Origin: Methylomonas subterranea | GTDB taxonomy: Bacteria; Pseudomonadota; Gammaproteobacteria; Methylococcales; Methylomonadaceae | Assembly: GCF_024505185.1 (NCBI RefSeq) | Contig: NZ_JANIBJ010000039.1 | Span: forward strand, 1 to 37,373 | DNA: 37,373 nucleotides | Direction of reading: 5' to 3' | In this document: positions 15,292-22,143 of the stretch, in pieces | How positions within the stretch are numbered: position 1 is the first letter of the stretch | How the letters are laid out: the number at the start of each line of letters is the position of its first letter | Notes under the pieces: generated by a model | Told to the model about the DNA's origin: nothing | Seen by the model: only the letters and a program-made list of their open reading frames with translations | Databases searched by the model: none | Position numbers and translations under genes: made by a program

Positions 15292-15747
15292 CTAAATCAG
15301 TAAAACGGTGCTGCGCAGCGCAAGCAGTCGGGAATCGGTAAATGGTGGATCTAAAAAAGCTGATTGCCGAATGATGACTCTGGCATAAAGAACCAAGAGT
15401 GAAATCAGAAAAAATACCGGCAAAAGCCCAATATCAATCGCTAATTTTAATAAATCCGTCAGTTGCAGGGGAATGTGATCATCACCATCGATAGGAATGT
15501 CAGTACAAGGCGACGAGCAGGGATCGCTGTCATCGCTCGTAAGAGCATTCGACCCATCGTTGAAACGAGTGGCAGCATTGACACGAGCGAATGGGTCTTT
15601 TCCAATCTTCTCTACAGCGACATGACCATCAGCACCAAAACATAGCACAAAGGCCGACACATCTCGATGGCCCAGGCCAAAATGACCGAGCACAGCGAAT
15701 ATCAGCACGATAGAGAGCCATGTTTTAAAGCGGAGTAAGGAAACCAT
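15292..15747 (-). CDS. Unknown czc-associated membrane protein (151 aa)
   Basis: A 151-residue protein just upstream of czcC on the same strand. It has an N-terminal hydrophobic segment (residues 8-26, signal or anchor), a middle periplasmic part with a VLCFGADGHVAVE stretch and a Cys/Asp-rich DDSDPCSSPCTDIPIDGDDH stretch (about residues 72-91) that could bind metal, and a second membrane helix (about 103-124). Proteins with a CxGADGH motif are often seen beside czcCBA clusters, but I know no assigned function. The GAGGG before ATG 15747 directly abuts the start, which is poor spacing, so the true start could differ. Probably part of the metal-export operon. Confidence 0.65.
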   Translation of the reverse strand: MVSLLRFKTWLSIVLIFAVLGHFGLGHRDVSAFVLCFGADGHVAVEKIGKDPFARVNAATRFNDGSNALTSDDSDPCSSPCTDIPIDGDDHIPLQLTDLLKLAIDIGLLPVFFLISLLVLYARVIIRQSAFLDPPFTDSRLLALRSTVLLI

Positions 15748-15852
15748 CCCTCAAAAGAATACTCGCTATCCAAAATAATTCAAGCATTTAGGAACAAACA
15801 CCAGCGAGCGTGACCCTGAAGGCTCCCTGATTGCTTTAGCCTGGCAGCTCTG

Positions 15853-15955
15853 TCGGATTATTTCATTATTCATGTCACATGCTAGTTGGAGGTTTGACAC
15901 AAATAGTGAAATCTTCCGACTTTTTTGCCACTGATAGTGAAATATTTCGCGGCTG
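15853..15955. mobile_element. Internal TGACA-type repeat cluster at the czc/mer junction
   Basis: A reverse-oriented TTTCATTATTCATGTCA ends at 15877. After 17 bp a forward TGACACAAATAGTGAAA starts at 15895, and another forward copy (TGCCAC) is at 15926. Every landmark is exactly 9672 bp from its counterpart in the left-edge cluster (6201, 6223, 6254). The czc/zntA unit is therefore flanked by diverged direct copies of one element. It may be two abutting transposon ends or a recombinase site. Confidence 0.5.
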
Positions 15956-16022
15956 CGAAAGCCGGAAAAAAATACCCAGAGTTCAAACGGAAGGTTTCCA
16001 GTAATAATTCGACAACCATACG

Positions 16023-16457
16023 TCACTCATTTTCAAAACGCTTGAAGTTGGCCAAACAGCACTGGCCTGACGGATTCCTGATTTCGCAGGCGCATTCGCC
16101 GGCTTTGGTACGTTGCATGACGAAACCTTTGATCGGTTCTGCCCGTCGATCTTTTAACGCCGATAAATACTGCTCGGAGTCTATGTCAAAGCAGTAACAA
16201 AGCGCGTCGTTCTGAATCGCTTGATAGCTTCGTAAATGCTGTTTGGGAATGGTGCTGCCGGCGTTGGCAAAGTAAGCAATCGAACATGTTTTTGCCGGAC
16301 AAAAATAATAGCTGTCAATGACGATTGACTGATTCTCGGGAAACCGTACCTGATGGTACAACGTAGGCATGCCGACGCTTTTGCACGCGGAACCGCATTC
16401 AGGACAAATCTGTTGGGTTTTGGCGGATGACTTGGTGGGGCAGCAACAATCAGACAT
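16023..16457 (-). CDS. CopZ-like iron-sulfur metallochaperone of mer cluster
   Basis: A 144-residue Cys-rich protein with 14 cysteines, including an N-terminal CCC (4-6) and CPECGSAC (18-25). Further cysteines lie at 53 and 58, then ALCYCF (87, 89), and a C-terminal CACEIRNPSGQCC (122-134). The last two blocks are the pattern of the zinc/[2Fe-2S] domain known from archaeal CopZ; NCBI-style annotation would be putative iron-sulfur cluster-binding metallochaperone. It lacks an export signal, so it should act in the cytoplasm, perhaps receiving metal from MerT. It follows merP by 17 bases (RBS CGAGGATA) and ends next to the internal repeat cluster. Its exact metal is unknown. Confidence 0.75.
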   Translation of the reverse strand: MSDCCCPTKSSAKTQQICPECGSACKSVGMPTLYHQVRFPENQSIVIDSYYFCPAKTCSIAYFANAGSTIPKQHLRSYQAIQNDALCYCFDIDSEQYLSALKDRRAEPIKGFVMQRTKAGECACEIRNPSGQCCLANFKRFENE

Positions 16458-16474
16458 AGACGCTATCCTCGGTC

Positions 16475-16804
16475 TTATTGGCTAATAGGTGTGACCAGAG
16501 AGCCCGGATAACCGGCGTCCGTCGTGGCTTTGATCAAGGCTGCGCTATTGGTTTTGTGACTGTCGAAAGTAACCATGGCCGTTTTTGCATCGTAATCGAC
16601 AGCCACTTTTTGCACGCCGTCGATTTTCTGTAAGGCTTTTTTGATGGTGACGGTACACATGGCGCAGGTCATATTCTCTAACTTCAGTGTCACCGATTGT
16701 TGTTGGTTTGGCTGTGCCTCTGTGGTTTCAGCAAAAGCCACGGGCATCAACAAAGTGGCTGGTAACAACAAACTTATCAGTAATAATCCGGATTTAATGG
16801 TCAT
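16475..16804 (-). CDS. merP: Periplasmic mercury-binding protein MerP
   Basis: A 109-residue periplasmic protein that captures Hg(II) and hands it to MerT. A signal peptide occupies residues 1-25 (cleavage after AFA). One HMA fold follows with the metal site MTCAMC (Cys 47 and Cys 50), then a typical VAVDYDAKTAMVTFD strand pair and a DAGYP turn. The length is somewhat longer than classical MerP because of a Gln-rich linker at 28-37. It lies 12 bases after merT with GAGAG upstream of ATG 16804. An HMA protein of this sort could also carry copper, but the merR-merT context favours mercury. Confidence 0.88.
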   Translation of the reverse strand: MTIKSGLLLISLLLPATLLMPVAFAETTEAQPNQQQSVTLKLENMTCAMCTVTIKKALQKIDGVQKVAVDYDAKTAMVTFDSHKTNSAALIKATTDAGYPGSLVTPISQ

Positions 16805-16816
16805 ATCGGAATTCTC

Positions 16817-17185
16817 TCAAGCCATGAAAAAAGGCGCTACCCAGGGAAAAGCCAGCAGCATCAAAATGAATGCGGAACCCAGCCAAAACAGTAGGCGCTG
16901 TTGGCGTTGGTTGTCGGTTGTGGAGCAGATTTCACCTACCGCGCAGCGATCAGGCGTTAGATAGAGTTTTCGATAGCCGAGCCCTACAAGTATCAGGGTC
17001 AGGACAATGAAAAATGGCCGGGCCGGTTCCAGCGCCGTCAACGTGCTGATCCACGCACCGCCAATACCCAACGACAACAGCAAAAATGGCCCGACACAAC
17101 AGGCCGAAGCCCCCACAGCGGCCAATATGGCACCGATACCCAGCCATGACGGGGTGTTAGTGGGGGGTTCTGAGTCTGTATTCAT
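16817..17185 (-). CDS. merT: Mercuric ion transporter MerT
   Basis: A 122-residue inner-membrane protein of the MerT family that moves Hg(II) from MerP into the cytoplasm. Three membrane helices are visible (about 16-42, 57-74 and 98-117). The first holds the vicinal pair Cys 29-Cys 30, and the cytoplasmic loop has Cys 81 and Cys 87 with the same six-residue spacing as known MerT. ATG 17185 follows AGGAGA. The gene lies downstream of a MerR-type promoter that begins inside the merR stop codon. No mercuric reductase (merA) is present in this window, so what happens to imported mercury is unclear. Confidence 0.9.
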   Translation of the reverse strand: MNTDSEPPTNTPSWLGIGAILAAVGASACCVGPFLLLSLGIGGAWISTLTALEPARPFFIVLTLILVGLGYRKLYLTPDRCAVGEICSTTDNQRQQRLLFWLGSAFILMLLAFPWVAPFFMA

Positions 17186-17226
17186 AGCAATCTCCTAAGC
17201 CAAACCATGGTCAATGTTGGCAAGGA

Positions 17227-17257
17227 GTCTAAACCCTGTTGCTTAGAACAGAGTCAA
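17227..17257 (-). promoter_or_regulatory. MerR-type promoter/operator of merTP
   Basis: On the minus strand, the -35 TTGACT (17257-17252) and the -10 TTAGAC (17232-17227) are separated by exactly 19 bp, the over-long spacer typical of MerR-activated promoters. The spacer holds the dyad CTGTT-N6-AACAG. The TGA stop of merR (17254-17256) lies within the -35. It should be activated by the Hg-bound MerR encoded just upstream. Confidence 0.8.
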
Positions 17258-17682
17258 GTGCGTGATATAGAATCAAGGTTGGGATCAGATGCATCATCGC
17301 TAAATGCATCGAGAATAGCGCAATGAGCGGTTGGAGCTGTCTGCTGACAGTCGTTGACTAGGCTTTCCAATACCTGACGGAGAGCGGTTAAATCCCTGAT
17401 TTGTTGATCGATCTGCTGGCATTTTTGCTCGGCGACTTGTCGAACATCAGCACAGTGTGCCCCATCAAGCGATAGCAAGGTGGCAATTTCTTTCAAGGTA
17501 AATCCAGCCTGTTGAGCGCGTTTGATAAAACGTATTCGGGCAATCGCATCAGCTGAATAAACTCGATAACCGCCATCGGGTTTCGCTGGCTCTGACAGTA
17601 AACCAATGCGTTGATAGTGACGGATGGTTTCAATGGTGACTTCGGTTTGTTTGGCAAGTTTGCCGATGGTTAAAGGCGACAT
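17254..17682 (-). CDS. merR: Mercury-responsive regulator MerR
   Basis: A 142-residue MerR-family activator. The N-terminal winged helix-turn-helix (residues 4-40) carries the signature TIETIRHYQRIGLL. A long dimer helix follows (about 80-113). Cysteines 77, 112 and 121 have spacings of 35 and 9, the same as the Hg(II) ligands Cys 82, 117 and 126 of Tn501 MerR, so Hg(II) is the likely inducer. Cys 88 is extra. The gene is in tandem with merTP rather than divergent as in Tn21/Tn501, and its own stop codon is part of the target promoter. ATG 17682 has only a weak upstream purine stretch. Confidence 0.88.
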   Translation of the reverse strand: MSPLTIGKLAKQTEVTIETIRHYQRIGLLSEPAKPDGGYRVYSADAIARIRFIKRAQQAGFTLKEIATLLSLDGAHCADVRQVAEQKCQQIDQQIRDLTALRQVLESLVNDCQQTAPTAHCAILDAFSDDASDPNLDSISRT

Positions 17683-17879
17683 TTCTTTGAACCAAATGTT
17701 AAAGGGTTTTTATTGTCCCTCAGTTTTTCCACTTATCAGCTATTAACAAATTACTATGAATATTATTTTGAATGGCGACTAAATTCTCAGATGTCTGCCT
17801 ATGAGGTAATGCGCAACTGGCTAGTCGATGACGCCAGCACAGTTGCAAACATGCCTCTCCTTTAGGTTCTAAGAACCAA

Positions 17880-17953
17880 ATCCTCTCGGATTTTTTCACT
17901 ATCTATGTCACTATTTTTTCACTAACTTGTCATTTTTTTCATTAATAGTGTCA
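17880..17953. mobile_element. Right edge of metal island: inverted TGTCA repeats
   Basis: Three repeats of the form TTTTTTCA(C/T)TAnnnnTGTCA, with TGTCA at 17906, 17928 and 17949 (spacings 22 and 21 bp). They run opposite to the forward copies at 6146, 6223 and 15895. The outermost base would be about 17953, after which the plasmid DNA leading to the next promoter cassette begins. Two to three tandem 21-22 bp sites at an end resemble transposase-binding arrays. Confidence 0.5.
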
Positions 17954-18021
17954 TCCGACATATGCTGGCATTATCCCCGGCCAATGAGAGTCACGAAGAC
18001 GCGTAATAATATTTATGCGCG

Positions 18022-18150
18022 TGTCAGGCAAAAACGCTTGACACGCCGGCTTTATCTATTGATAATAGACCCATGGTTTCGGGGTTATCGCCCCACCATC
18101 AGAAGGCCGGGCAATTTCGCTCTGGCCAGGTTACCAGAGGGGTAGACAAG
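18022..18150 (+). promoter_or_regulatory. Promoter/leader cassette F, drives par/rep operon
   Basis: The dyad at 18022-18043 is the most symmetrical copy (TGTCAnGC, 6 bp, GCnTGACA). The -35 TTGACA is at 18038-18043, a 17-bp spacer follows, and the -10 GATAAT is at 18061-18066. The 5' hairpin is at 18073-18099 and the GGCC hairpin at 18105-18127. The ribosome site differs from the others (ACCAGAGGGG, no mini-hairpin), followed by ATG 18151. Downstream are parA, parB, korA and repA, so replication and partition share the promoter type used for accessory genes. Confidence 0.78.
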
Positions 18151-18375
18151 ATGCTCGATGAATCACAATTGCCGGTTTATGTTCAATATCTGTGTCACTT
18201 GCGTAGCGCACCCGGCATGTGGGAACGCTATTCTGGTTCCGTTGAGGTGTACGCACCGGATACGGCGACTGACCACGAGGTGTTTGAAAAAGCGGTTCAA
18301 ACTCTTTCGCGAACCAGTTTCCCGGATCGGCCTAGTTTGTCGAGTTGGGAATTGGAACGCGTCGAACGAGCATAA
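18151..18375 (+). CDS. Unknown small protein leading the par/rep operon (74 aa)
   Basis: A 74-residue protein beginning at ATG 18151 behind the cassette F leader. The in-frame start at 18073 lies inside the leader hairpin and is rejected. The product contains aromatic residues near the start (VYVQYLCHLRSAPGMWERY) and an acidic helical second half. No signal, membrane helix or known motif. As the first gene of the operon parA-parB-korA-repA, 42 bases before parA, it could be a small regulator or partner of partition, but nothing in the sequence proves this. Confidence 0.6.
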   Translation: MLDESQLPVYVQYLCHLRSAPGMWERYSGSVEVYAPDTATDHEVFEKAVQTLSRTSFPDRPSLSSWELERVERA

Positions 18376-18417
18376 AAATACTTCCATTGGTGCCACGATT
18401 TTAGGAATAGTTACGTC

Positions 18418-19179
18418 ATGAAAATATTATCAATAGCCAATCAAAAGGGCGGTGTCGGTAAAAGCACGTTATCCGTGCATATTGCATACGCGGCCATAGA
18501 GGCCGGTTTGCGGGTGTTGCTGGTCGATATGGACAAGCAGGGTAGTTTGTCGCTTTCGTTCCCGGCTCCCGCTGACGCAGAGCTAGGTTTATTCGCGTCA
18601 AGACTCTATGTGCCCGGCGCGATGGAGACCCGTCCGCAAGTGCTTAACGATCATTTAGGCATTATCCGGGCGGATAACGCCTTGCTGTCAATTGACAAGG
18701 CCGAAAACGAAGTGATCAGGCAGCCGGGCCAGGCATTACGGCAATTTGCGGCAGATTACGATTTGTGCGTGATCGACACGCCGCCTTTGCTCGGCATTCG
18801 CCTTATGGCGTCCTTGGCGGCCGCCGATTACGTGGTGACGCCGGTATCTATCGGCCTGTACGAGTTGGCTGGTGTCGCCGATCTAATGGCGACGATCCAT
18901 GTTATTCGCACGCAGGGTTTCAACCCCCGGTTGAAACACATCGGTATTCTGCCGATGAAGGTTAATAGCCGCAGCACGGATGCCCGCCAGGCGCTTGCGT
19001 TGCTCCAAAAACAATACGGGCCGATTATTTTAAAAGAGGCCTTGGCGGAACGTGCGCCAGTTAAAAAAGCTATCGCAAATCGCCGTCCGGTGTGGACACA
19101 TACGAGCGGCGAGGGCCATTTAAAGGCCGCGCATGAATGGCGGGCGGCATGCACCGCTATTCTGGATCGCTTGAATTAA
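18418..19179 (+). CDS. parA: ParA/IncC-type partition ATPase
   Basis: A 253-residue Walker-type ATPase of the ParA/MinD superfamily that should move plasmid copies apart with the ParB-like protein encoded next. The deviant Walker A KGGVGKST is at residues 10-17, the Walker A' VDMDKQGS at 36-43 and the Walker B-like DTPP at 120-123. It lacks an N-terminal DNA-binding extension, so it is of the short type (as the short form of IncC or type Ib), which normally does not autoregulate by itself. Its neighbours (ParB/KorB-like, KorA-like, RepA) fit the incC-korB-korA logic of IncP plasmids, though the gene order differs. The symbol is by family. Confidence 0.9.
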   Translation: MKILSIANQKGGVGKSTLSVHIAYAAIEAGLRVLLVDMDKQGSLSLSFPAPADAELGLFASRLYVPGAMETRPQVLNDHLGIIRADNALLSIDKAENEVIRQPGQALRQFAADYDLCVIDTPPLLGIRLMASLAAADYVVTPVSIGLYELAGVADLMATIHVIRTQGFNPRLKHIGILPMKVNSRSTDARQALALLQKQYGPIILKEALAERAPVKKAIANRRPVWTHTSGEGHLKAAHEWRAACTAILDRLN

Positions 19180-19188
19180 GGGGGCGAT

Positions 19189-20286
19189 ATGAACAACACA
19201 AATACATTATTCGGTGGTGGTGTCGATAGTTTGTTCGGGGCCAGCGGTAACCCCAACGAATACGACATTATGGCTAACCTGGATGATATTGAGATTGGTA
19301 GCCAGGTTCGTGAAGAGTTCGAGGACGAGAACAACAAATTAGCCGATCTTGGCCGTAGTCTTCGTGAAAACCAGTTACAGCCGATTATCCTCCGCGCGAA
19401 TCGCCCAGGAAGTGAAAGGCCTTATCTGTTGGTGGCTGGTGAACGACGTTGCCGCGCGGCCCGGATCGAGGGCTTAACGCAGCTTTGGGCGAGAGTGAAG
19501 GAGTTAACCGATGAACAGGCTGAAAAAGCCCAAGTGGTCGAAAACATCCATCGGAAAAATCTCACGCAAATTGAAGAAGCGAAGAAGATTGAGCATGACC
19601 TTGAGACCATGAGCATGGACGAGGTGATGGCGAAGTACAACATAAGCCGGACGCGCTTATCAAAAATGATGGGCTTGCTGGATTTACCCGAGCAGGCAAG
19701 ACGTTTGGTAACGGAGGATTTGAGCGCCGATGTTGAGTCCATCAATGCGGTAAAGGTGATCGAAAAGATCGACCCGGCGAAAGCAAAGACGTTAGTTGAT
19801 GAAATCAAACGCGGCGGCGCTAAAACGAATGTGCGGGATATGGTAAAAGCCGCTAAGGATGAAGTTAAGCCGCCTAAGAAAAAAGAAGACAGAAAACCCG
19901 CTAAACAAGTTGATGTTTTCGCGGGCGCGAAAAATCAACCAAGCGACGATGGAGAGCAATCGACGGCCATTCCGCCATCCCGCGAGTCAGTTAGTTTAGT
20001 GTTGAGTCTGGCTTACAGCGCGATCTTTTTACAAAACAAGTCGCCTAAGTCGGTGCTTGACGACATGAGCCAGGACGACCGGGAAATGATCGATGTCTGG
20101 CTTCGCGTGTTTTATGACAAGGGGGTTCAAAGCAAAGATGCCGGCCGCGATATGTTGGTATGTTTGCGTGGCGATCTATTTGCTGCTGACGGTGTTGGAG
20201 CGTTTGCATTGGCGGCGTTTGCATACGGTCTGGATCGTGATTCAAAATTCAGTTTGTTGAATATTTTTGGCAGTGTTAAAGCGTAA
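19189..20286 (+). CDS. parB: ParB/KorB-type DNA-binding partition protein
   Basis: A 365-residue ParB-family protein. The N-terminal ParB/Srx part has LRENQLQPIIL (about residues 58-68) and the box GERRCRAARIEG (about 84-95). A helix-turn-helix follows around 125-165 (MDEVMAKYNISRTRLSKMMGLL). A Lys/Pro-rich linker comes at about 225-260, then a separate C-terminal domain, probably for dimerisation. It should bind centromere sites and work with ParA; KorB relatives also repress plasmid operons. The linker is encoded across an exact copy of the 18-bp palindrome (19916-19933, encoding VFAGAK), which could be a binding site inside its own gene. It starts nine bases after parA (RBS AAGGGGG). Confidence 0.88.
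   Translation: MNNTNTLFGGGVDSLFGASGNPNEYDIMANLDDIEIGSQVREEFEDENNKLADLGRSLRENQLQPIILRANRPGSERPYLLVAGERRCRAARIEGLTQLWARVKELTDEQAEKAQVVENIHRKNLTQIEEAKKIEHDLETMSMDEVMAKYNISRTRLSKMMGLLDLPEQARRLVTEDLSADVESINAVKVIEKIDPAKAKTLVDEIKRGGAKTNVRDMVKAAKDEVKPPKKKEDRKPAKQVDVFAGAKNQPSDDGEQSTAIPPSRESVSLVLSLAYSAIFLQNKSPKSVLDDMSQDDREMIDVWLRVFYDKGVQSKDAGRDMLVCLRGDLFAADGVGAFALAAFAYGLDRDSKFSLLNIFGSVKA
19916..19933. promoter_or_regulatory. 18-bp palindrome copy 3, inside parB
   Basis: An exact TTTTCGCGGGCGCGAAAA within the linker-coding part of parB. It is kept identical although it encodes amino acids, which suggests selection on the DNA. Centromere or operator sites inside or beside parB genes are known in other plasmids. 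Confidence 0.6.
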
Positions 20287-20329
20287 CCCATGGTTACATT
20301 ATGTTTTTGTTATTCGGAGTTAATTGCCT

Positions 20330-20677
20330 ATGCCGGCTAAACGACGCCTGACCGAACGCGAATTCGCGTCGGTTCGGCCGCTTTTAAGAATTTCACCAGA
20401 GCGGCAGGATGCCGCTTATGCGATTCTTGTTGCTAATAAATCCTATACAACCGTTGCCGCCGAATATGGTTGTTCTCGCCAATCTATCGGTGACGCCGTA
20501 AATAGTGTTTGGGATACCTATCAAAGAGTGTTGGCCAGCCAAGCGGCAGAAGAGGACGACGCAACGATTCCGCCAGGCTGGGAGCGGGTGACACTGGTTG
20601 CGCCGTCCGAGATTATTTCGGCCTTCCGTAATGTCATCAGTGCCTTTCGGAACGAAAGCGAAAAACACGGCGATTAG
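20330..20677 (+). CDS. korA: KorA/TrfB-type transcriptional repressor
   Basis: A 115-residue protein resembling KorA (TrfB) of IncP plasmids. It begins RRLTEREF, compared with KRLTESQF in RK2 KorA. A helix-turn-helix follows (TTVAAEYGCSRQSIGDAVNSVW, about residues 42-63), then the short conserved PPGWERVTLVAP segment (~84-95), compared with PEGYARVTAVLP. KorA dimers repress plasmid promoters, so this protein is the best candidate for binding the dyad in the five repeated promoters here, although the RK2 operator GTTTAGCTAAAC is not present. ATG 20330 follows CGGAG. An in-frame TTG at 20324 is less likely. Its helical tail contains a short repeat (SAFRNVISAFRN). Confidence 0.82.
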   Translation: MPAKRRLTEREFASVRPLLRISPERQDAAYAILVANKSYTTVAAEYGCSRQSIGDAVNSVWDTYQRVLASQAAEEDDATIPPGWERVTLVAPSEIISAFRNVISAFRNESEKHGD

Positions 20678-20713
20678 TCTAGTTGGCAATGGGTTAAACG
20701 AGGATTTATTACA

Positions 20714-21769
20714 ATGACTGGCCACGGCGTATCAAAAGAAATATCCGCAATGACGGATAAACTGGACAAAATCCGCGAAGCCCAAAAACAGCGGATTGAG
20801 AAAGAGGCTCGCCCAGGTGAGACCTACGCCCAAACTGCCCACCGTTTACAGGTTGCCGCCGATAAACAGCCGCCGGCCGCCAAGTCGAATATGCGGAAAC
20901 CGCCTAATGGCGACGCTCAAATGGATTTTTTTGCGCCCGCTCTTTATGACGTAGGCACACGCGATAGCCGCAGTATTATGGATGTCGCAGTGTTCAGGCT
21001 GTCCAAAAAGGAACGCCGCGCCGGTGACGTGATCCGGTACGATCTGCCTGATGGTTATGTCGAGGTGAAGAGTGGCCCGGACGGGATGGCCTCGATTTGG
21101 GACTACGACATTGTATTGATGTTGGTATCGCAATTAACTGAAGCCATGAACGCTTATCGTGCTAACAAAGGCGAGAAACCAGGCCGAACGTTTAAGCCGC
21201 ATGTCAGCGACATTCTACGATTTTGCCGGAAGGGACATGGCGGCAAACAAGCCGAAGAAGTCGAACGCGCATTAGATCGGCTTCGAGGCACAACGATTAA
21301 AAGCGTTCGGGAAGGTGTCACCACTAACGGTAAAAAATCACGCGTGGTCGAGGCAGAAGGGTTGATCGGCGGTTATCGTGTAGTGTCCTATACCGATTCG
21401 GGCCGCGTTGCGGAATTGGAAATTGAAATACCTAAATGGCTATACCGGGAAATTATCGACGGAAAGCGCCCAGACGTTCTCACGGTTCACCAGGATTATT
21501 TTCTTATTGAGCCGGGCCTTGGTAGATTCATTTACCGGCTTGCACGGCGTGCTGCCGGTAAGAACTCCGCAAAGTGGTCATATCAAACGATATATGAGCG
21601 TAGCGGAAGCACCGGCACATTTAAGAAATTCTGCTTTATGCTGCGTAAACTCATCGAAACGAACGACCTGCCCGAGTACATTTTAAGCGAGGAAAAAGGA
21701 CTCAAAGGCCCGCAATTAGTCATGATTCACCGCGACTCAATTGAGGTCATCGATAGTAGTGGTTCCTAA
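20714..21769 (+). CDS. repA: Plasmid replication initiator RepA (RPA family)
   Basis: A 351-residue initiator that should bind the iterons just downstream and open the origin. The central part has the RPA-family segment with IWDYDIVLMLVSQLTEAMN (about residues 136-154) and GRTFKPHVSDILRFCRKG. A helical DNA-binding region follows (~170-260), and the tail includes RFIYRLARRAAGKNSAKWSY (~273-292). ATG 20714 is chosen, with GAGGA nine bases upstream. A second Met (20747) is possible. The stop codon TAA (21767-21769) is itself part of an inverted iteron. It lies at the end of the par operon, so copy number and partition are co-controlled. Confidence 0.88.
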   Translation: MTGHGVSKEISAMTDKLDKIREAQKQRIEKEARPGETYAQTAHRLQVAADKQPPAAKSNMRKPPNGDAQMDFFAPALYDVGTRDSRSIMDVAVFRLSKKERRAGDVIRYDLPDGYVEVKSGPDGMASIWDYDIVLMLVSQLTEAMNAYRANKGEKPGRTFKPHVSDILRFCRKGHGGKQAEEVERALDRLRGTTIKSVREGVTTNGKKSRVVEAEGLIGGYRVVSYTDSGRVAELEIEIPKWLYREIIDGKRPDVLTVHQDYFLIEPGLGRFIYRLARRAAGKNSAKWSYQTIYERSGSTGTFKKFCFMLRKLIETNDLPEYILSEEKGLKGPQLVMIHRDSIEVIDSSGS

Positions 21770-22020
21770 TGTACACACGCCACCGTTCCAACAGTGTCAA
21801 AACGATTTCGGCGAGTGCAACCTGTGGATATTCCGTACATTAAGAACCGATTTGTGTACATTAGGAACCTGAACCCGTATTTAAGGAACCGAAAGGTGTA
21901 CATTAAGAACCGAACGGGGTACTTTAGGAACCGCTTATATTTATAAGCCTATGTTTTATATAAATAAAAATAGTGTTTTAGCGTCTAAATCTAATAAAAC
22001 CTTTAAAACCTTAAAACTTT
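21761..22020. other. Replication origin oriV with iterons
   Basis: An inverted iteron (GGTTCCTAATGTAC, 21761-21774) overlaps the repA stop. A DnaA box TGTGGATAT (8 of 9 matches, minus strand) is at 21823-21831. Five direct iterons of the type GTACATTARGAACC start at 21835, 21856, 21877, 21898 and 21919, an exact 21-bp period. A very AT-rich stretch (about 21933-22020) follows, suited to strand opening. The order of inverted iteron, DnaA box, iterons and AT-rich DNA is that of a classical theta iteron origin. Confidence 0.88.
21835..21932 (+). repeat. Five direct iterons, 21-bp period
   Basis: Copies at 21835-21848, 21856-21869, 21877-21890, 21898-21911 and 21919-21932. The third (GTATTTAAGGAACC) and fifth (GTACTTTAGGAACC) deviate in the left half, and GAACC is invariant. 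The 21-bp spacing places all sites on one face of the helix. A solitary further copy lies at 26837-26850. Confidence 0.9.
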
Positions 22021-22024
22021 TCGC

Positions 22025-22143
22025 TATCAGGCGAAAAGGCTTGACAGTCTGACAATAGGGCACGATAATAGCGCCGTGGTTTACATCCTAACCACGGATA
22101 GGCCGAGCAATTCCGCTCTGGCCAGGTTTACCGGAGATTTCCG
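22025..22143 (+). promoter_or_regulatory. Promoter/leader cassette G (full)
   Basis: The dyad is at 22025-22046, the -35 TTGACA at 22041-22046, the spacer 17 bp and the -10 GATAAT at 22064-22069. The 5' hairpin is a perfect 8-bp stem here (CCGTGGTT 22074-22081 with AACCACGG 22090-22097). The GGCC hairpin is at 22101-22123. The ribosome site GGAGA is at 22133-22137, in a CGGA-TCCG mini-hairpin, with ATG at 22144. Confidence 0.76.

Noticed and set aside
6130-17970. ATATGCTG on both sides of the metal island as a target-site duplication
   Set aside because: It lies 6 bp outside one proposed end and a different distance (about 6-7 bp) outside the other, with non-matching bases between, and is not adjacent to the ends; probably chance.
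18022-18043. RK2-type KorA operator in the cassette promoters
   Set aside because: The sequence GTTTAGCTAAAC is absent here and in the other cassettes, so the dyad cannot be called a known KorA site despite the KorA-like gene.
21835-21932. CRISPR-like array
   Set aside because: The repeats are only about 14 bp with 7-bp spacers at 21-bp period next to repA, so they are iterons; there are no cas genes.
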